From: Gordionus sp. m RMFG-2023
Taxonomy: Eukaryota > Nematomorpha > Gordioida > Chordodea > Parachordodidae
NCBI RefSeq assembly: GCF_954871325.1
Contig: NC_088778.1
Location: forward strand, 9,333,743-9,397,742
Direction: 5' to 3'
Length of the DNA: 64,000 nucleotides
Shown: positions 59,310 to 64,000 of the stretch, in pieces
Layout of the letters: each line of letters opens with the position of its first letter
Numbering within the stretch: the stretch's first letter is position 1
Notes under the pieces: model-generated
Databases searched by the model: none
Told to the model about the DNA's origin: nothing
The model's input: the letters and a program-made list of their open reading frames with translations, nothing else
Position numbers and translations under genes: made by a program

Positions 59310-59515
59310 ATCAGATACCTGCAGAAGTACTATTTGCATGGCCCCGATTTTTAAAAAAATATAATACACTTATTTTTAATTTTTATAGCAAATGGTGGTT
59401 GCCACCCGAGTATTTTTGAAAATATTTTTTAGCCCAGCCTGGGTATATGTAAAAAAATTAAAATAAGGCCCTCGTATTCCTGAGCTGGGCCTACAGGTCT
59501 CTGATAAATATTCTT
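59310..59515. repeat. GGCCC-rich dispersed repeat, copy 3
   Basis: The left end is AGATACCTGCAGAAG and the right end GGGCCTACAGGTCTCT, imperfectly inverted. Inside are GGCCCCGATTTTT, TTAGCCCAGCCTGGG and CCTGAGCTGGGCC. Same layout as 9613-9960 and 10547-10872. Confidence 0.5.
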
Positions 59516-61909
59516 AAATAAAATACCAAATTTCATTTTAAAAAACCGGTAACGTTTTTTAGAGTTATGAAGATTTTCCTTGGTGTGAAACGTGCGTTTT
59601 GCCGAAAAAAAATGAAGCTATTATGATCTGATAAAGAAGCTCTCAAATAATCAGCTGAAAAATCATTGCAATATATCATTTAAACATTGAGCTGCATCTC
59701 TTATTTTCGATTTCGCTTTATCATTCATAAATACAACCAACACTATTTTTAATGATAAAATTTTTTTTTACCTCAGGCCCCAGGCTGCAAAATACTAAAA
59801 ATTCTTTACAAACCTTGACCGGGCTTGTAAATGGGTTAATTATGCAGGTTTCTGAAAAAGATATTATTTTATCATAATCAATATGCTGTATCATAGCTAC
59901 ATGCTGTGAATTTTTACCTTATCTAATAATACTGTGATTTTTAATCCCACAAATTAAAAACTTTAAAAAAACTCTTACCAAAAAGCAAAACGCCTGTCAT
60001 TTTGCCCCAGTTTCCCGTATTCATTCGAATGGAGGGTTCACAGATTAGTAAGAAAAGCATTTATCTAAATAACAATTTTATCACGAAGAAATTAAATAAT
60101 ATTCGTTTTTTTTAAATCGTAAATGTGTGTGATTCATAAAATTGTCAATTAACGAGTGCAACGTTCGGTAAAGTAATCTAATATTACATGATAAAATAAT
60201 ATTTTATTTATCTTAAAACATATTATTTAATATTATAATTAATATTTCGAGATATGTGAAAGTGGAATAAATATTCATATAGAACACTTAACTTTTCCTT
60301 TCATAAAACCTTTTTTTATACATAATATTAAAATTGGAGATATGTTTTGTAGTATACTGTATACTTACAAATTATATTATTATTATAATATATAATATAA
60401 TAGTGAAAGAAACACCCTTCATAAAATTTTCAATTGAGAGATGTTACATAATATAGAGAGACGTTCAATATAATTGAGAATTATAAATATATGTTTTTTT
60501 AAATAGGATTTTGGTGGGAAGAGAATAAGGGAGACTGGAATTATGTCTTAAAAGGCTAACTTTACGAAAATTAAAAATACTTTGTTATTCTTATTAAAAA
60601 AATCTCATTTTGGTTCTTCATTAGTTTTATTAAAGCAGGTGAGACGGGTGAGCCTATGCATCGGGCTGTGGCGGGAATTTCAAATTATAAAAATGATATT
60701 ATTGTTTATAAATGTTAAAATTGGAGTGTTATATGGCTCATTTCAATCATAACCCAACATTATAATTGAAAATCATATTTTAAAGTAATTTTGATATCTC
60801 CTTTGTTCGGGTAAATTGATATCTATTTGAAAAGGTATTAATTTTTTTTTTCATTAAGATAATTTTTTAAGTAGTAAAAATAACATTTGTTTTTATTTTA
60901 GAAAAATTATTTCTTTTTATCTATTTTTCCCTATAGATAATAAAGATTATAAAAAAAATATATATTATATTGATTCTCAAAATTTTGACCAGATAAACAA
61001 GGGCGCTCAGTGCTCAATACTTCACTGTGCATAACATTCAGCTGAATTTAATAAATAAAAATTTTAAATGGGAGAATTAATTAAAAATATTTAAGGATTG
61101 ACCTTATTTTCAAAATAATTTATTAGATCACCTTCACAAGAATCTTTATTCAGATCCTCATCAAATTTTTTATTTAATCTTTATTAGAATTTAATTTGAA
61201 TTCATATTTCTGCCTTGATATGTTTTTTTTAAGATTTGAGCTGCTGGACATCGAGGTTCAATATTTGAATTAGGGCACAATTTCTACTTACAAAGAATAA
61301 ATTATATATAAAATTTTAAAAAAATATTATTTTCAGATTTTTTAAGTAAAAATTTTAAGAAACGTGTACCCTTCTGTGATATCGTTACACAAAAAAAAAT
61401 AAACGCATTACTTTTCGAATGGCGTTCCTTTTCCTCATTTTTTTTCAGTTAATGTTTTATTTTTATAACTTTAATTGTTTTTTTAAATTTAAATATATTA
61501 TTTTACAGGAAATGTATTCCAGCGTATTTAGAAAACCTGCTCTGATTTTTAAAAATTTTACCAGAGCTTAATATAATTTATTATTCGTTTTTCCATATAT
61601 TTTTTATAAAAATTATAAATGACCCAATAGTTAATAGCAAAATTTTCTGAAATTCTATGGATAGATTTTCTAAACATACTGAAATAGATTTCTGAATTTT
61701 AAAAAAAACGCCCCCTAAAAATAATTTTAAAATGAAAAGATAACACATTGATGCTAAAATCTATACATATTTCGAAAACATACATTTACATTATTTTTCT
61801 ATTTGTTTTTATTTTGAAGAAAGTAAATAACCCATATCGATAAAAAAACAAGCTAAACATCTCATCTTAATGTTAGGGTAATGTGTACGCCACGACCAAT
61901 TTATATTGG
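59516..61909. other. AT-rich region upstream of the Pax gene
   Basis: Apart from a repeat-like word at about 59990-60025 related to 1131-1530, I see nothing. Regulatory DNA for the Pax gene could lie here, but no motif can be supported by eye. Confidence 0.4.
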
Positions 61910-61985
61910 ATGAATAGTGAGGATCCTACCACATCTCCAGTCAAATCAATCGAAATAGAAAGCGATGATCAGAAAAAATCAAAAT
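61910..61985 (+). CDS. Candidate first coding exon of the Pax2/5/8 gene
   Basis: ATG at 61910 opens 25 codons (MNSEDPTTSPVKSIEIESDD, then QKKSK) ending in a GTAAAT donor at 61986 in phase 1. The paired-domain exon at 62628 begins in the complementary phase, so T|CT makes Ser and the frame runs straight into [10 protein letters not shown]. Vertebrate PAX5 likewise has a short N-terminal exon of about 15 residues before the paired domain. The evidence is phase, donor and position; there is no conserved sequence in this part, so another start cannot be excluded. Confidence 0.6.
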
Positions 61986-62039
61986 GTAAATATAATTGCA
62001 GAATCCTGAATATACTTATATTTTAATTTTTGAAGCCAA

Positions 62040-62580
62040 CTTGACTTCCAGGGGTGTGGGGGGGGGGGGAGTTATCAATTATCTCCTTTAGAAATGATTG
62101 TATATTTATCATTTCCAAAAAAGTAAATGTAAAGAGTATCCTAATTCATGAACTTCTATTTGGGGGGGGGGGGTTAAACGTGAGAGCCATAATTGTTAAA
62201 ATTGTAAACAAAGTATTACTGGAGATGGTCATTGGAATAAAATGAAGGGGGGCAGGTTTACTGAATTTTAAAGGTGATAGGGAGTATTTTCCATTTTTTG
62301 CTATAAATATTTTTATTTGATAGAGAGGGGGATGGTGATATAGTCATTGTCTTAGGGCGTTGTAGAAATGTTTGACCTAATCATAACATTTTTTAAATTA
62401 AAAATATATAGAATTACACTATGATTTTTTAATACATATATTAAAAATGATATCACAATATTAATATAAAACAAATCTTATTTTAATTTAAATGTTGTTG
62501 GGGGAAAGGTGGGGGGGGGGATATTTCTATATTATTATTTCAGGGTGGGGGGGGGGGGTATTTCTATATTATTATTTTAC
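62040..62580. repeat. G-homopolymer-rich stretch in Pax intron 1
   Basis: G runs of 9 or more occur near 62058-62068, 62162-62173, 62510-62520 and 62546-62558. The last two belong to a short tandem duplication (G run followed by TATTTCTATATTATTATTT). Confidence 0.7.
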
Positions 62581-62627
62581 AACAATAAGTTTAGTTTGTG
62601 TTTAGAAAATTATATATTTATTTAAAG

Positions 62628-62796
62628 CTAACGGAGGAGGCATCAATCAATTAGGAGGAATTTTTGTAAACGGAAGACCTCTACCCGATTTAGTGCGCCA
62701 AAAAATAGTCGAATTTGCTCACCAAGGCGTTCGACCATGTGATATATCCAGAAAACTCAAAGTATCTCATGGGTGCGTTAGTAAAATACTGGGAAG
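62628..62796 (+). CDS. Pax2/5/8-type paired-domain exon (N-terminal PAI half)
   Basis: Encodes the DNA-binding N-terminal subdomain of a Pax transcription factor: [67 protein letters not shown] with [12 protein letters not shown] fits Pax2/5/8 better than Pax6 (HSGARPCDISR, VSNGC), Pax3/7 (HHGIRPCVISR) or Pax1/9 (QLGIRPCDISR). The acceptor is TTATTTAAAG ending 62627 and the donor AG|GTATAT at 62796, the same boundary as in vertebrate PAX2/5/8 (before YYETGSI). The rest of the gene lies past the right edge. Confidence 0.95.
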
Positions 62797-62854
62797 GTAT
62801 ATCTTCTTTCATTATTTATTGTGTATCATATCTATTGAAGACTCAATTTTTAAA

Positions 62855-62990
62855 ATTGGCTAACCCTTTATTTTAGCCAAAAATACCAATGGATTTTGCT
62901 CTTAGGTGGCAGAAGGGTTTGGACATCTATTAATTGAATCTCAAGGCTTGATTTTATTTTTTGGCTAAAATATTATGTTAGCTGCTTTTA
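62855..62990. mobile_element. Degenerate copy of the 54113-type MITE in Pax intron 2
   Basis: GGCTAACCC at the left and GGCTAAAATATTATGTTAGC at the right, with the shared core words GGATTTTGCTC, GACATCTATTA and ATCTCAAGGCTT, match the core of 54113-54319 (AGATTTTGCTC, GACATCTATTA, ATCTCGAGGCTT). The outer TAGTGTTG ends are not visible. Confidence 0.6.
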
Positions 62991-64000
62991 AATATCGATA
63001 CTAATCGTCAAGGATTGCCAGATGTCATTCTCTCCTGAAGATTTTTGGTACCTCGTTTTACCTATCTCATGTTTTCTTACACTATAAAAAAATCATACTT
63101 TCTAATATGTCAACTCTAATCATCTTCATTAATATTTTAAAATTATTCTACCATAGATCATCAATTTTTTTTTATCAACAGCATAAGGTAATTATAGATC
63201 ATCCCTAAATTGTTGAATGCTTCATTTGAATATATCCTTACTTTAAAAAAAAATCTAAAATAAATTTACAGCCCTACAGAAAAAAAGATAAATTATATTT
63301 AAAAAAAAAATTTGAAAGCCCAAAATAAACTGATTAGATGGTTTCGATGTCTCTAATTAAACTAAAAATAAAAGAGTTCCCTACATCCGAACCCGGGTGC
63401 AGCAATAATTACCAATGCTTATTTAAATCATTGAGGATAATAATAAGAAATGGTATCCTATTCCTTATAATATTGTGAGCCTAATTTATTCAAAAAAATA
63501 AAGAATAATTATATTTATTTTCACAAGCTCATGGAAATGCAATGTTTTTTTTATTAAATTGCAAATTTTTAAATATATATAAATTTCTATATTTTCTTAA
63601 AAATATTTTTTTATACTCAATTTGATAAGGATTATAAATATGTAAATATATATTTATTTATAAAAGATCTCAATAAAGAAAGATCTAATACAAGATTTCT
63701 TTAAAAACTGAAAGATTCTATCAACAATATAATTTTTTAATATTTTTTTTTACACTTTCTGGCCAATTATTTTTTTGAACGAAATTTTTTTTTAAAGTTT
63801 CTATATTACCCAGTTAATCTTGAAAAAATTTTTTTATATAAAAAATCTCTACAAAAGAACATCTAAATTATTAATTTAAAATATAAGAAGTTACTATAAT
63901 TATTTTAATTTGTTCTTATTTAAATAAAAAATTCAATATTTTGATAAGAAAATTAGTTCTCACAGTTTATTTAACAATATTATTTCTGATAAAATATTAT
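62991..64000. other. Pax intron 2, AT-rich
   Basis: No exon with the next paired-domain residues (YYETGSI) is present up to the window edge. A word near 63387 (minus strand GCACCCGGGTTCGGATG) resembles a tRNA B box but has no partner arm. Confidence 0.5.

Overview
The window is very AT-rich, non-coding-dominated animal DNA (by eye roughly four fifths A+T). It has spliced genes, many homopolymer runs and dense transposon fossils. The host genes are typical bilaterian genes: a selenocysteine lyase-like exon, a complete choline/ethanolamine phosphotransferase, mitochondrial ribosomal protein L2, and the start of a Pax2/5/8 gene. AT-richness, short introns and hAT/Ty3/Helitron-like load suggest an arthropod, possibly a parasitic copepod such as a sea louse. 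This is an inference; no sequence search was run.

Layout. 1-830: broken hAT transposase. 2239-2718 (-): first recognisable exon of a SCLY-like PLP enzyme. 2.7-13 kb: gene-poor, with small hAT-like MITEs and GGCCC-rich repeats. 13050-16121 (+): a four-exon CDP-alcohol phosphotransferase (404 aa) with a probable hAT element in intron 2. 17051-19226: a hAT element of the DUF4371/ZMYM1-like clade, both ends and target duplication visible. 21347-26806: a rearranged young Ty3/gypsy fossil. 26.8-28 kb: tandem duplications and a Helitron-like end. 30661-31929: a hAT with perfect 8-bp target duplication. 32076-37972 (+): six-exon MRPL2, whose stop codon lies inside a perfect splice donor. A possible seventh exon at 40441-40642 lies beyond a 1.9-kb palindrome. 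41878-44541: an older Ty3/gypsy fossil with an inverted integrase piece. 45546-45869 (-): retroelement fragment. 49851-50334: unidentified open frames. 50866-52335: Helitron-ended palindrome. 54113-54319 and 56430-57634: hAT-type non-autonomous elements. 61910-62796 (+): first two coding exons of a Pax2/5/8 gene, running off the right edge.

The host genes do not form a pathway; they are independent neighbours. The unifying theme is mobile DNA: at least six insertions show 8-bp (or near) target duplications and hAT-like ends, both Ty3/gypsy fossils carry inverted internal copies, and two kilobase-scale palindromes are present. I found no CRISPR array and no confident tRNA or rRNA gene.
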